The position numbers were made by a program, and so were the translations under genes. A stretch of 64,000 nucleotides of DNA, from contig NZ_JAHVAB010000081.1 of NCBI RefSeq assembly GCF_019264445.1, positions 62,001 through 126,000 of the forward strand, in the 5' to 3' direction. Below the pieces are notes generated by a model that saw only the letters and a list, made by a program, of their open reading frames with translations, was not told the origin of the DNA and searched no databases. Every line of letters starts with the position of its first letter. Position 1 is the stretch's first letter. This document shows, piece by piece, positions 20,585-29,727 of the stretch. Source of the DNA: Hydrogenophaga sp. Its GTDB lineage: Bacteria; Pseudomonadota; Gammaproteobacteria; Burkholderiales; Burkholderiaceae_C.

Positions 20585-20614
20585 GTGTTATCAACTTTCG
20601 AGTTTCGTTTTCAC

Positions 20615-21946
20615 ATGAATGCTTCCGCGAATCCCAAGCCGATCGACGACATCGGTCTCTGGCTGGCCGGTTTCACGCAGCCCACGGTGCTGATCGAGCT
20701 GGTGGCGCTGCTCGTGTGCGTGGTGCTGGCGTGGGGCTTGAGCTGGGCCCTGCGCCGCGGCCTGCGCATGCAGGACGACAAGTCCTCCGTGCTGTTCGGG
20801 CGACGGCTCATTGACGGTGTGATGTTCCCGCTGGTGCTGTTGCTGCTGGGCTACGTGGCGCGCGCGCTGGTCACCACGGTCATGCCGTTGGCGGCGTTTC
20901 GGGTGGCCATACCGGTGCTGGTGTCGCTGGTGGTGATCCGGGTCGGCGTGAAGGTGCTGCAGGCCGCGTTCACCACCGCACCCTGGGTGCGTGCGCTGGA
21001 GCGCACCATTTCCTGGGTGGCGTGGCTGGCCATGGTGCTGTGGGTCAGCGGGCTGCTGCCCGTGGTGCTGGCCGAGATGGAAGACATCACCTGGAAGATT
21101 GGTTCCAGCACACTGAGCCTGCGCACATTGATTGAAGGCGTCATCACGGCGGGCGCCGTGATGATCCTGTCGCTGTGGGTGTCCGCCGCCATTGAAACGC
21201 GCCTGCTGCGCAAGGCCACGGGCGGTGATCTGTCCATGCGCAAGGCGGTGAGCAACGCCACCCGCGCGCTGCTGCTGTTCGTGGGTTTGATGATTGCGCT
21301 CTCGGCGGTGGGCATTGATCTCACCGCGCTCTCGGTGTTCAGCGGCGCCATTGGTGTGGGCATCGGCTTTGGGTTGCAGAAGCTGGCGTCCAACTACGTC
21401 AGCGGCTTTGTGATCCTGGCCGAGCGCCGCCTGCGCATTGGCGACAACGTGAAGGTCGACTCTTTCGAGGGGCGCATCCTCGACATCAACACCCGCTACA
21501 GCGTGATCCGCTCGCCTGCGGGGCGCGAGTCCATCGTGCCCAACGAACTCATGGTCATCAACCGGGTAGAGAACCTGTCGTCCGCGCTCACCCGCGTGTG
21601 GCAGACCTCGGTGGTGACGGTGGGGTACGACAGCGACGTGGAGCTGGTGGGCAGGTTGTTGCTGCAGGCGGTGAGCGAGCAGGACGCTGCCTTGAAAGAG
21701 CCGGCGCCGCAGGCTTCGCTCTCGGCGTTTGGCACCAGCGGGCTGGAGTTCACGGTGGGCTACTGGATCAACTCGGGCGATGGTGCCGAGCAGCTCAGGT
21801 TGCTCTCGTCGATCAACCTGGGCATCCTGCGTTTGCTGCGCGAGCATGGCATCGAGATGCCTTACCCGCAGAGCGTGGTGCACGTCCAGCCGCTGCCGGT
21901 GCCAGCGGCCCCGGGCGGCGCGTCACCGGGCCATCAGGCTGGGTAG
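20615..21946 (+). CDS. Mechanosensitive ion channel family protein (MscS-like)
   Basis: AIGVGIGFGLQKLASNYVSGFVILAERRLRIGDNVKVDSFEGRILDINTRYSVIRSPAGRESIVPNELMV. Confidence 0.93.
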   Translation: MNASANPKPIDDIGLWLAGFTQPTVLIELVALLVCVVLAWGLSWALRRGLRMQDDKSSVLFGRRLIDGVMFPLVLLLLGYVARALVTTVMPLAAFRVAIPVLVSLVVIRVGVKVLQAAFTTAPWVRALERTISWVAWLAMVLWVSGLLPVVLAEMEDITWKIGSSTLSLRTLIEGVITAGAVMILSLWVSAAIETRLLRKATGGDLSMRKAVSNATRALLLFVGLMIALSAVGIDLTALSVFSGAIGVGIGFGLQKLASNYVSGFVILAERRLRIGDNVKVDSFEGRILDINTRYSVIRSPAGRESIVPNELMVINRVENLSSALTRVWQTSVVTVGYDSDVELVGRLLLQAVSEQDAALKEPAPQASLSAFGTSGLEFTVGYWINSGDGAEQLRLLSSINLGILRLLREHGIEMPYPQSVVHVQPLPVPAAPGGASPGHQAG

Positions 21947-23218
21947 CCACAGCGAGATCGCCGGGAAGGCGATCAGGATGCCCAGGCGCACCAGGTCGGC
22001 CATGACGAAGGGCCACACGCCCTGGAAGATGTGCTTGAGCTTCACCATCGGCAGGAGCGAGTTCATGACGAACAGGTTCATGCCCACGGGTGGCGAGATC
22101 ATGCCGATCTCGACGATGGTGACGATGAGCACGCCGAACCACACCGGGTCAAAGCCCAGGCCGGTGATCACGGGGAAGAACACGGGGATGGTGAGCAGCA
22201 CCATGGACAGCTCTTCCATCACCAGGCCCAGCGCCACATAGATCGCCATCATCACGACCACCACCATGATCGGGTGGGGGCTGAACTGCAGCAGGAAGTC
22301 GCGCAGGTCCGCAGGCATGCTGGTGAAGTTGATGAAGCTGGTGAACACCATCGCCCCGATGAGGATGGTGAACAGCATGGCGGTGGTGCGTGTGCTCTCC
22401 ACCAGAATGTCCAGCAGCACGCGTGGCGTGAGGGCGCCGCGCAGCAAAGCAATCACGAAAGCCCCAGACGCACCCACGCCGGCGCCTTCGGTGGCGGTGA
22501 ACACGCCGCCGTAGATGCCGCCGATGACGAGGGCGAACAGCAGTGCCACGCCCCAGATGTTGCGCATCGCCTGCATGCGCTGGCGCCAGGTGTAGCGCTC
22601 ACCCGGCGGGCCGGCCAAGGGGTCGCGCCAGGTGACGTACACCACGGCCAGGCACAGGCACGCAATGGCCACCAGACCGGGCAGCACACCCGCGATGAAC
22701 AATTTGCCGATGTCGGTCTCGGTGATGATCCCGTAGATCACCATGATGGTGGACGGCGGGATGAGGATGCCCAGCGTGCCGCCTGCGGCGATGGAGCCTG
22801 TGGCCAGCGTGTCCTTGTAGCCGTGGCGCTTCATTTCGGGGTAGGCCACGCGCGTCATGGTGGCGGCGGTGGCGATGGACGAACCACAGATGCAGCCGAA
22901 GCCACCCGAGGCCAGCACGCTGGCCATGGCCAGTCCGCCTTTGCGGTGACCGACGAACGAGTTCGCCGCGGTGTACAGCTCGCGCGCCATGCCGGCGCGC
23001 GCCACGAGGTTGCCCATCAGCACGAAGAGCGGGATGACCGACAGCACGTAGGCGAAACCCGTCTCGAAGATCACCTGGCTGGTGCTGGCAAACGCCGGCT
23101 GCCAGCCGCGCATGAGGCCCAGGCCCACGACGCCAGCGATGGCCATCGACAGCGCCAGCGGGATGCGCAGCAGCGCCATGGCAAACACGGCCAGAAAGCC
23201 GAGGCTGGCTTCGATCAT
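21923..23218 (-). CDS. TRAP transporter large permease (DctM-like)
   Basis: MIEASLGFLAVFAMALLRIPLALSMAIAGVVGLGLM...SGGFGCICGSSIATAATMTRVAYPEMKRHGYKDTLATGSIAAGGTLGILIPPSTIMVIYG. Confidence 0.95.
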   Translation of the reverse strand: MIEASLGFLAVFAMALLRIPLALSMAIAGVVGLGLMRGWQPAFASTSQVIFETGFAYVLSVIPLFVLMGNLVARAGMARELYTAANSFVGHRKGGLAMASVLASGGFGCICGSSIATAATMTRVAYPEMKRHGYKDTLATGSIAAGGTLGILIPPSTIMVIYGIITETDIGKLFIAGVLPGLVAIACLCLAVVYVTWRDPLAGPPGERYTWRQRMQAMRNIWGVALLFALVIGGIYGGVFTATEGAGVGASGAFVIALLRGALTPRVLLDILVESTRTTAMLFTILIGAMVFTSFINFTSMPADLRDFLLQFSPHPIMVVVVMMAIYVALGLVMEELSMVLLTIPVFFPVITGLGFDPVWFGVLIVTIVEIGMISPPVGMNLFVMNSLLPMVKLKHIFQGVWPFVMADLVRLGILIAFPAISLWLPSLMAR

Positions 23219-23709
23219 GGTGTGGCCCCATCGATGGCAGCGGTCGGTGCCGGGACAAACACGAAAAGCAGGTGCACCAATGCGGTGATGGCCAGCATGA
23301 CCGACATCATCCACGCCACGGGCGCAATGGACAGCTGCAGGTGCACGGTGGTGTCGCCGTATTCGGCGAGGCGGTCGGCGCGCGTGGTCATGAGGTAGGC
23401 GAGGAAGCCGAAACCACCGGCGCACACCAGATGCACCACGCGCGCCTGGATGCCGCGCACCCAGTCGGGCAGGTAGCTGTCGAGCGAGTCGAACACCACG
23501 TGCTCGTTGCGCCACGACACCAGGGGCAGGGCACCGAAGATCACGATGACCATGAGGATCTCGGTGAGCTCAAGGCCGCCGGGGACCGAGTGGTTGAAGA
23601 AGCGGCGGCCGGTCACGTCGACCAGGGTCAGCCACATGATGGTGAACAAGGCCATGGCGGCCATGAGGCCGGTGGACCAGCGCAGCATGCGTTCCAGCGT
23701 TTTGAGCAT
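23215..23709 (-). CDS. TRAP transporter small permease (DctQ-like)
   Basis: MLKTLERMLRWSTGLMAAMALFTIMWLTLVDVTGRRFFNHSVPGGLELTEILMVIVIF; ATGA overlap with dctM-like gene. Confidence 0.92.
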   Translation of the reverse strand: MLKTLERMLRWSTGLMAAMALFTIMWLTLVDVTGRRFFNHSVPGGLELTEILMVIVIFGALPLVSWRNEHVVFDSLDSYLPDWVRGIQARVVHLVCAGGFGFLAYLMTTRADRLAEYGDTTVHLQLSIAPVAWMMSVMLAITALVHLLFVFVPAPTAAIDGATP

Positions 23710-23731
23710 GGGGAGGGCGTGATGTGAAAAA

Positions 23732-23768
23732 GCCGGTCGGGCAGTGTGCAACAGACTGCCCGACCGGC
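23732..23768. terminator. Perfect 14-bp intra-operon hairpin between TRAP dctP- and dctQ-like genes
   Basis: GCCGGTCGGGCAGT-gtgcaacag-ACTGCCCGACCGGC, read directly. Confidence 0.75.
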
Positions 23769-23787
23769 CGGTGTGCAAGCGGGGGAC

Positions 23788-24801
23788 TTACTTGACTTTC
23801 GCGATCTCGGCGCGGAACTCGGCCAGCACGGCCTTGGGGTTTTGCAGGCCCTTCACCTGGGCGCTGGCGGCCCATTTGGTTTCCAGGTAGTCCTGTTTGT
23901 CCATCACGGCCTTCACGAAGGCCTTGTCGGCCACGATGCGGGTCACGCCCTGGGTTTTCTGCAGTTCGCGGCTGGCGGCATCCACCTTGTCCCAGCCTTC
24001 GCCGAACATGCGCGCGGCGGTTTCGCCGGAGAGCTTGTCGACCACAGCCTTGTCTTGCGGCGACAGCGCGTTGTACTTGGCCTGGTTCATCATGAAGACG
24101 AAGCTGGTGTTGTACAGGCCGCCCGGGAAGGTGGTGGCGTGGCGCACCATGCTGAGCTTGAACGACGCCACCGATTCGTCGGGGAAGAAGGTGCCGTCCA
24201 TCACGCCGGTGGACAACATCTCGAAGGATTCGGGCGCGGGCTTGAGGGTGGTGTTCCAGCCCATGGCCTTGGAGAGCTCGTTGATGTTGCCGCCACCGAT
24301 GCGGAACTTGAGCTTGGCGGCGTCGGCGGCGCTGGCCACCGGTTGTTTGGTGGTGAAGATGATGCCTGGGCCATGGGTGAACACCGCCAGCGCCTTGACG
24401 CCCCGGTGCTCGCCCAGTGGCGCGAAGTATTTGCTGTAGATGCGCTGATAGGCCACCGAGGTGGCCGTGGCACTGTTGCCCAGGAACGGGAATTCCGCGA
24501 CCTGCGTGTTGATGAAGCGCCCGGGCGTGTAGCCGTCGACCGTGTAGGAGATGTCGGCCAGGCCGTCGCGCACCGCGTCGAAGGTGCCGGGAGCGGCGGC
24601 CACCCCTTTGGGCAGGATGTTGCATTTCATGCGGCCTGCGCTTTCCTTCTCCAGCAGGTCACACCAGTTCTTCTGCACCGTGCTCAGGGTGTGCGCGGGT
24701 GGAACCCAGCTGGAGACGGTGAACACCGTCTGCGCCGAGGCCACGCCGCCTGAAACAGCGGTGGCAAACAGCAGGGCACGGCTAAGGCTGCGAGCATTCA
24801 T
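23788..24801 (-). CDS. TRAP transporter substrate-binding protein (DctP-like)
   Basis: MNARSLSRALLFATAVSGGVASAQTVFTVSSWVPPAHTLSTVQKNWCDLLEKESAGRMKCNILPKG; signal peptide plus DctP motifs. Confidence 0.94.
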   Translation of the reverse strand: MNARSLSRALLFATAVSGGVASAQTVFTVSSWVPPAHTLSTVQKNWCDLLEKESAGRMKCNILPKGVAAAPGTFDAVRDGLADISYTVDGYTPGRFINTQVAEFPFLGNSATATSVAYQRIYSKYFAPLGEHRGVKALAVFTHGPGIIFTTKQPVASAADAAKLKFRIGGGNINELSKAMGWNTTLKPAPESFEMLSTGVMDGTFFPDESVASFKLSMVRHATTFPGGLYNTSFVFMMNQAKYNALSPQDKAVVDKLSGETAARMFGEGWDKVDAASRELQKTQGVTRIVADKAFVKAVMDKQDYLETKWAASAQVKGLQNPKAVLAEFRAEIAKVK

Positions 24802-24927
24802 TCAAGGTCTCCTGGGAGGGCGATCACAGTGAGCGCAGCCCGATGCAGGCCGGCGAAATCACTATAGGCGATGGCCTGCGTGCGTCTGCTACAGACTTAC
24901 CCGGATGGCCCTCGGACCGCGCCTTGC

Positions 24928-25539
24928 TCAGGGGTTGGCAGGCAAGGCTTCGGAGCGCTGAAGCGGCAGACGGGGCCGCGACGATGGCCCGTGCGCCGCT
25001 GCGATCCCCATGGTGTGCAGCACGCGTTCGCCGGCCGCGAGCTGTTCGTGTTCGGCCAGGGTGCGCAGATCGCCAAACAGGCGCGTGGCGTTGTCGGGCG
25101 GCGTCACCGCCCGGGTGGCGAGGTACCAGAGGCGGAACACGTGCGCGGCGTCCGAGAGCGGCAAGCGGTGCTTGAGGTTCATCACCGTGGCAAACAGGTA
25201 GTCGGCCGTGCTCTCATTGGGCGCCTTGCCGTTGCGCAGCGGGCTGGGGTTGCTTTGCCACACCGGGCTGTTGACCAGTCGCTGCACGCGCCGGGCGCGG
25301 CCCAGCCCGCGGTCCACTTGCAGGGGCGAGTCCCAGGCGCGCACAGGGTCGTCCAGGCCTGAGCTGCTGGCGCTGGCGCGCGCGAGCTCAAGCGCCATGG
25401 CATTCGCCCGTTCGGGGTCCTGGCGGCTGAACAGCAATTGGGCAACACCGCCGACCCGTCTCATGGTGGTCGCCACCGCGGCGGCCTCGCCGCCCGGTGC
25501 ATGCGCTATCGGGGGGCGGTGTGTCGTTGGGGTGCTCAT
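24928..25539 (-). CDS. Hypothetical protein, about 203 aa
   Basis: MSTPTTHRPPIAHAPGGEAAAVATTMRRVGGVAQLLFSRQDPERANAMALELARASASSSG...; no family recognised; lies just downstream of the CHASE2 kinase on the same strand. Confidence 0.65.
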   Translation of the reverse strand: MSTPTTHRPPIAHAPGGEAAAVATTMRRVGGVAQLLFSRQDPERANAMALELARASASSSGLDDPVRAWDSPLQVDRGLGRARRVQRLVNSPVWQSNPSPLRNGKAPNESTADYLFATVMNLKHRLPLSDAAHVFRLWYLATRAVTPPDNATRLFGDLRTLAEHEQLAAGERVLHTMGIAAAHGPSSRPRLPLQRSEALPANP

Positions 25540-25649
25540 GGGGTCTACGAAATTCGGATGCGAAGCGCCAGCGTAGTGAGTGCCGCCTTCGAACACAAAC
25601 GCTTTAACAGTCGCATAACAGAGCGACGCCACAGCGCAGCCGGGTGGCT

Positions 25650-28070
25650 TCAGGGCGCGCGGGATTCGCTGGCCGCGAGCGTGAAGTGAAAGGTGGAGCC
25701 GCGGCCGGGTTCGCTGCTCACCTGAATGTGCCCGCCGTGGCGTTCGACCACGGTGCGCACGAACGCCAACCCCAGTCCCACGCCGCGTGTGGCGCTCTGC
25801 TCGTGGTCAAGCCTGCTGAATGGCCGGAACAGGCGTTGCTGCTCTTCGGCCGTCATGCCGGGGCCCTGGTCGGTGACGGACACGCGCCACGCGCTGCCAG
25901 CCCGCTGCACACCGCATGAGACGGTGGTGTGCGCGGCGGTGTACTTCACCGCGTTGCCCAGCAGGTTGGTCAAGGCGCGGCCGAGCAGGCCGCGGTCGGC
26001 TTCACACAGCGCAGGACCGTCGGGGCGCTGCACTTCGATGCGCACGCCGCGCGCCTGCGCCTGCGGCCACGTCTCGTCCACGGCGTCGTCCAGCAGATCC
26101 ACCAGATCGGCGGTGCTCATCTGGTACGCGCTCGATTCGGCGCGCGCGAGCTGCACAAACTCTTCGGCCAGATCGAGGGTGCGCCGCGCATGGCGTTCGA
26201 TGCGCTCCAGGGTGTCCTGCGGCACCGGCATGTCCGGGTCGAGTCGCTGCACGGCCAGCAGCGCGAGGATGGAAGACTGCGGCGAGCGCATGTCGTGCGA
26301 GATGAAGCGCAGCGCCACATCGCGCTGGCGTTCGGCTTCCCGAATCGGTGTGATGTCCACCAGGCTGGCGATCCAGCTCGTGGTCTGGCCATCGGTGTTG
26401 AAGCAGGGCACGAGGCGAACGAGCAGGTCGCGCCCGTCGGCGTCGCGGGCTTCCGAGCCCCAGGGCTCGGGTTCGCCCGCCAGCCGTTCGGTGTCGAACA
26501 CCGGTTGTTGCGCCGTGCCGGCGCGGTAGACGCCTTCGAGCAGCGCGCTCAAGTGTTGGCCCCGCAGCCGAGCCACCTGGCGGTCGGCGAAATACCGGTG
26601 CGCGGCCTGGTTGGCGGCCAGCACCTGGCCGTTGGCATCGGCAATCAGGGTGGCGTCTGGCAGGCTGTTGAGCGTCTCGCCCACAAAGCGGTTGAGGTTG
26701 CGCAGTTGGGCCGAGGCGTTTTGCAGGGCATCGATGTGCCTGTCGAGCAGGTCGCCAGAGCGCGCGGCAGGCAGCATGGTCGGCAGTTCCCGGCGCGTCT
26801 CCATGCGCTGGAACTCTTCGAGCAAATAACCCATGGCGGCGCGCAGCCTGCGCCACACCCACAGCGGGTACGCAAGCAGCACGCCCAGCAACGCGGCCGT
26901 GGGGGCAAACTGCACGCCGAGTGTGCTGGGCGCAGCAGCCGTGGCGGCCAGGATCACCAGCAACAGCGCGCCGCTGACCAGCAGCGATGCGGTGGGCGTC
27001 AGCAGCAGCACGGCCAGCAGCGCCAAGGCCACGGGAACGGCGGTGAACCAGGCGTTTTGCCAGGCGCTGGCGCGCACCAGACGCTGGTCCAGCAACAGGG
27101 CGTTCATCACGTTGGCCGCGATCTCCACGCCGGGCATCAACTCGGCCTGGCCTGACCGTGGCGTGGCGTAGGCATCGCCCATGCCTGCGGCGGTGGCGCC
27201 CACAAGCACGTACTTGCCCGCCAGCTGCGCGGCAGGTACCTTGCCCTTGAGCACGTCCGCGTAGGACACCCGCGCAAAGCTGCCTGCGGGTCCGGCAAAG
27301 GGAATCTGAATCCAGTGGTCGCGCTGCCATGCCCCGGGGCTTGGCGGGTGCGCGGCCGGGGCGCGCAGGCCAGGCAGTGTGTGCGCGGGCGTGAAGCCGC
27401 CTGCGCGCAGCACGGCGAGCGAAAAATGGTCCCACCAGGTCTGGCCATCGCCTTCGCGCAAAAAGGTGCTGCGCACGATGCCGTCGTTGTCGATTTCGAG
27501 GTGGATGTGACCCGTGGCCAGGGCCGATGCCGCCAGCTCGGGCACCGGGCTTGCCCGCGCCAGGCGGCCCGTGCCCTGCGCGTCCATCAGCACCATCGGC
27601 AGAACGACCTTGCCGTTGCGCGCCATGGCATCGGCGAGCAAGGTGTCGTCCAGAGGGTCTTCAAGACCCGGCTCCACGAGGATCAGGTCCAGGCCCACGG
27701 CGCGCGGTCCGGCGGCGGTGATCTGGTCCAGCGCTGCGGCGTGAATCGCCCGCCGCCAGGGCCATCGGCCCACCTCGTTCAGGCTCTGGTCGTCGATCGC
27801 CACGATCACGATGTCGGGCGATACGGCCTGCCTGCCCAGCCTTGACAGCTGGTCGTTCAACGCCAGATCCATGTGCTCCAGGCCCCGAGAACACACCAGT
27901 GCCACCACGGCTGCCAGCAGCAACACGGCGAGCAGACACCATTCGAGCCAGCGCGTGCGCGGGCGGCGCGCGCGCGCGATCGGCTCCAGCAGTTGCGAGG
28001 TGAGGGGTTCGGTGGCGGGGCGCGTGTCCACGCGGCGATCAGTGCGTGCCAGGCCGCACCGCGCGGCCAT
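25650..28070 (-). CDS. CHASE2 domain sensor histidine kinase
   Basis: CHASE2-like extracytoplasmic region (SPDIVIVAIDDQSLNEVGRWPWRRAIHAAALDQITAAGPRAVGLDLILVEPG), three TM segments, PAS-like region, HisKA (RFISHDMRSPQSSILALL) and HATPase (LLGNAVKYTAAH...DQGPGMTAEEQQRLFRPFSRLDHEQSATRGVGLGLAFVRTVVERHGG). Confidence 0.93.
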   Translation of the reverse strand: MAARCGLARTDRRVDTRPATEPLTSQLLEPIARARRPRTRWLEWCLLAVLLLAAVVALVCSRGLEHMDLALNDQLSRLGRQAVSPDIVIVAIDDQSLNEVGRWPWRRAIHAAALDQITAAGPRAVGLDLILVEPGLEDPLDDTLLADAMARNGKVVLPMVLMDAQGTGRLARASPVPELAASALATGHIHLEIDNDGIVRSTFLREGDGQTWWDHFSLAVLRAGGFTPAHTLPGLRAPAAHPPSPGAWQRDHWIQIPFAGPAGSFARVSYADVLKGKVPAAQLAGKYVLVGATAAGMGDAYATPRSGQAELMPGVEIAANVMNALLLDQRLVRASAWQNAWFTAVPVALALLAVLLLTPTASLLVSGALLLVILAATAAAPSTLGVQFAPTAALLGVLLAYPLWVWRRLRAAMGYLLEEFQRMETRRELPTMLPAARSGDLLDRHIDALQNASAQLRNLNRFVGETLNSLPDATLIADANGQVLAANQAAHRYFADRQVARLRGQHLSALLEGVYRAGTAQQPVFDTERLAGEPEPWGSEARDADGRDLLVRLVPCFNTDGQTTSWIASLVDITPIREAERQRDVALRFISHDMRSPQSSILALLAVQRLDPDMPVPQDTLERIERHARRTLDLAEEFVQLARAESSAYQMSTADLVDLLDDAVDETWPQAQARGVRIEVQRPDGPALCEADRGLLGRALTNLLGNAVKYTAAHTTVSCGVQRAGSAWRVSVTDQGPGMTAEEQQRLFRPFSRLDHEQSATRGVGLGLAFVRTVVERHGGHIQVSSEPGRGSTFHFTLAASESRAP

Positions 28071-29727
28071 CGGAGCTGTGTAGCGGCTGGGCGTCCGAGG
28101 TGGTCACGCGTGCCTGCACGTCGAGTCGTTGTGACGCGCTCCAGGCGCCTGCCAGACCTTGTGCATCGATCTGCCGCACCCTCAGGTGGTAGGTGCCTGC
28201 GGCGGGCATCGGTCGCGTGAACGACGGGCTGGCGAGCCGCTGGTCGTCGAGCAACTGGGCGAAGGCTGCATCGCGCGCGATCTGCAGCTGATGGGTCCAG
28301 GGGCCGCCGGGGCTGGCGCCCCAGGCCACCGCGAGCGTGTCCGCACCACCGCTGCGCGTGCGGGGTGCATCGGGCGTGGGTGGCAGCGCGATGACCTCGA
28401 ACGGCACGGGCGCACTGAAAGGGCCCTGGTCGCGCTGCCCTTGTGCATCGAGCGCCACCGCAGCCACCCGCCACAGGTAGGCGCCCGGTTGCAGCGTGCG
28501 CACGACATGCTGGCAGCGGTCAAGGTCGGGCGTTTGCGCGACGAGGTCCTTGAAAGCGGCATCGCGTGCGACCTGAAAGCGGTAGCCCACAACACCACCC
28601 GTCTCGGTGCACGACAGCTCCACCATGGGCGCCACGGCCCGGCTGCCCGGTCGGGGTTCCAGCAACAACGGCGCCTGGGGACGCGCATTGACCACCACGC
28701 GTCGAACCGCCTGCGCACCCGGAATGCCTTGTGCGTCGAGGGCGCGCACCGAGACCAGATAGTTGCCGTCGTCCACCCCCGCAAAACGCGCCAGGGGTTC
28801 ATTGAACGTGGCGTTGCGCACCACGTTCTGTGCCGCTTCGTCGGTGGACACGCGCACGTGCCACGCCTGCGCACCGGCATCGCGCGCCAGCGGCAGTTCA
28901 AGTCGGGCGATGTCTTCCAGCACGTCTGGAACACTTGAAAGATCCGGTGCAGCCAACAAGGACGCCACGCTGACGGCAGCGCCCACACGGGCACCCTGAC
29001 CCGCTCGCACCAGGGCGGGCGCACCGCGCGACGCAGCGAGTGAACGCACCTCGATGGCGCCTTCGCGCACATCGCCAATCAGGTCGCCGCCGGGGCCAAC
29101 GGCCACGCCAAAGGTGGTGCCGCGCACGCCGCCCACCGCGCGCGGCGTGAACACCTCAAAGCGGCTGCGCGGCGTGGGCAGGGGCGTCACAGTGGCATCC
29201 ACGCGACCTTGCTCGATCTGGATGCGCGACTGAACGTGACCCGCAGCGGGGGCATGCCGCAGTTCGCGCAGGCGCGCACGGGTGCCGCCTGGCAGCCGCA
29301 CCAGCGAGCCGTCGGCCAGGCGCAAGGTCACAAATCCGCCCTCGCCCACATCGATCTGTGCACCTTCTCCCACGCGTGCGCCCGTCAGCAGTGGCGCGGA
29401 AGCCGCCGTGGGCTCCACCTGCACGCCTACCGGCGCAGCGACATGCAGCACGTCTGCAACGGCGGACTGCGCGCGCGCCAGGCTGGCAGGAATCCGCAGC
29501 GTGCTGCCCGGCATCAGCCGGCGCGGGTCGCTGACGCGGTTGATGCGTTGCAGTTGCCTCCACTGCGCGGGGTCTTCCAGATAACGCCGCGAGAGTTCGT
29601 ACAGGTTGTCCCCGGGCTGCACGGTGTGCACGTGCTCGGCTTGGGCGAGCGTTGATCCGCCCATGACCGCCACAGCGAAGAGGATCGCGCAGCGCAGTCC
29701 GGCGCAGGTGCAGGGAAGGCGTTTCAT
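28039..29727 (-). CDS. LysM and FecR domain-containing protein
   Basis: Signal peptide, LysM (EHVHTVQPGDNLYELSRRYLEDPAQWRQLQRINRVSDPRRLMPGSTLRIP), FecR-like (GARVGEGAQIDVGEGGFVTLRLADGSLVRLPGGTRARLRELR...RSRFEVFTPRAVGGVRGTTFGVAV), then fibronectin-III-like repeats. Confidence 0.9.
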   Translation of the reverse strand: MKRLPCTCAGLRCAILFAVAVMGGSTLAQAEHVHTVQPGDNLYELSRRYLEDPAQWRQLQRINRVSDPRRLMPGSTLRIPASLARAQSAVADVLHVAAPVGVQVEPTAASAPLLTGARVGEGAQIDVGEGGFVTLRLADGSLVRLPGGTRARLRELRHAPAAGHVQSRIQIEQGRVDATVTPLPTPRSRFEVFTPRAVGGVRGTTFGVAVGPGGDLIGDVREGAIEVRSLAASRGAPALVRAGQGARVGAAVSVASLLAAPDLSSVPDVLEDIARLELPLARDAGAQAWHVRVSTDEAAQNVVRNATFNEPLARFAGVDDGNYLVSVRALDAQGIPGAQAVRRVVVNARPQAPLLLEPRPGSRAVAPMVELSCTETGGVVGYRFQVARDAAFKDLVAQTPDLDRCQHVVRTLQPGAYLWRVAAVALDAQGQRDQGPFSAPVPFEVIALPPTPDAPRTRSGGADTLAVAWGASPGGPWTHQLQIARDAAFAQLLDDQRLASPSFTRPMPAAGTYHLRVRQIDAQGLAGAWSASQRLDVQARVTTSDAQPLHSSDGRAVRPGTH

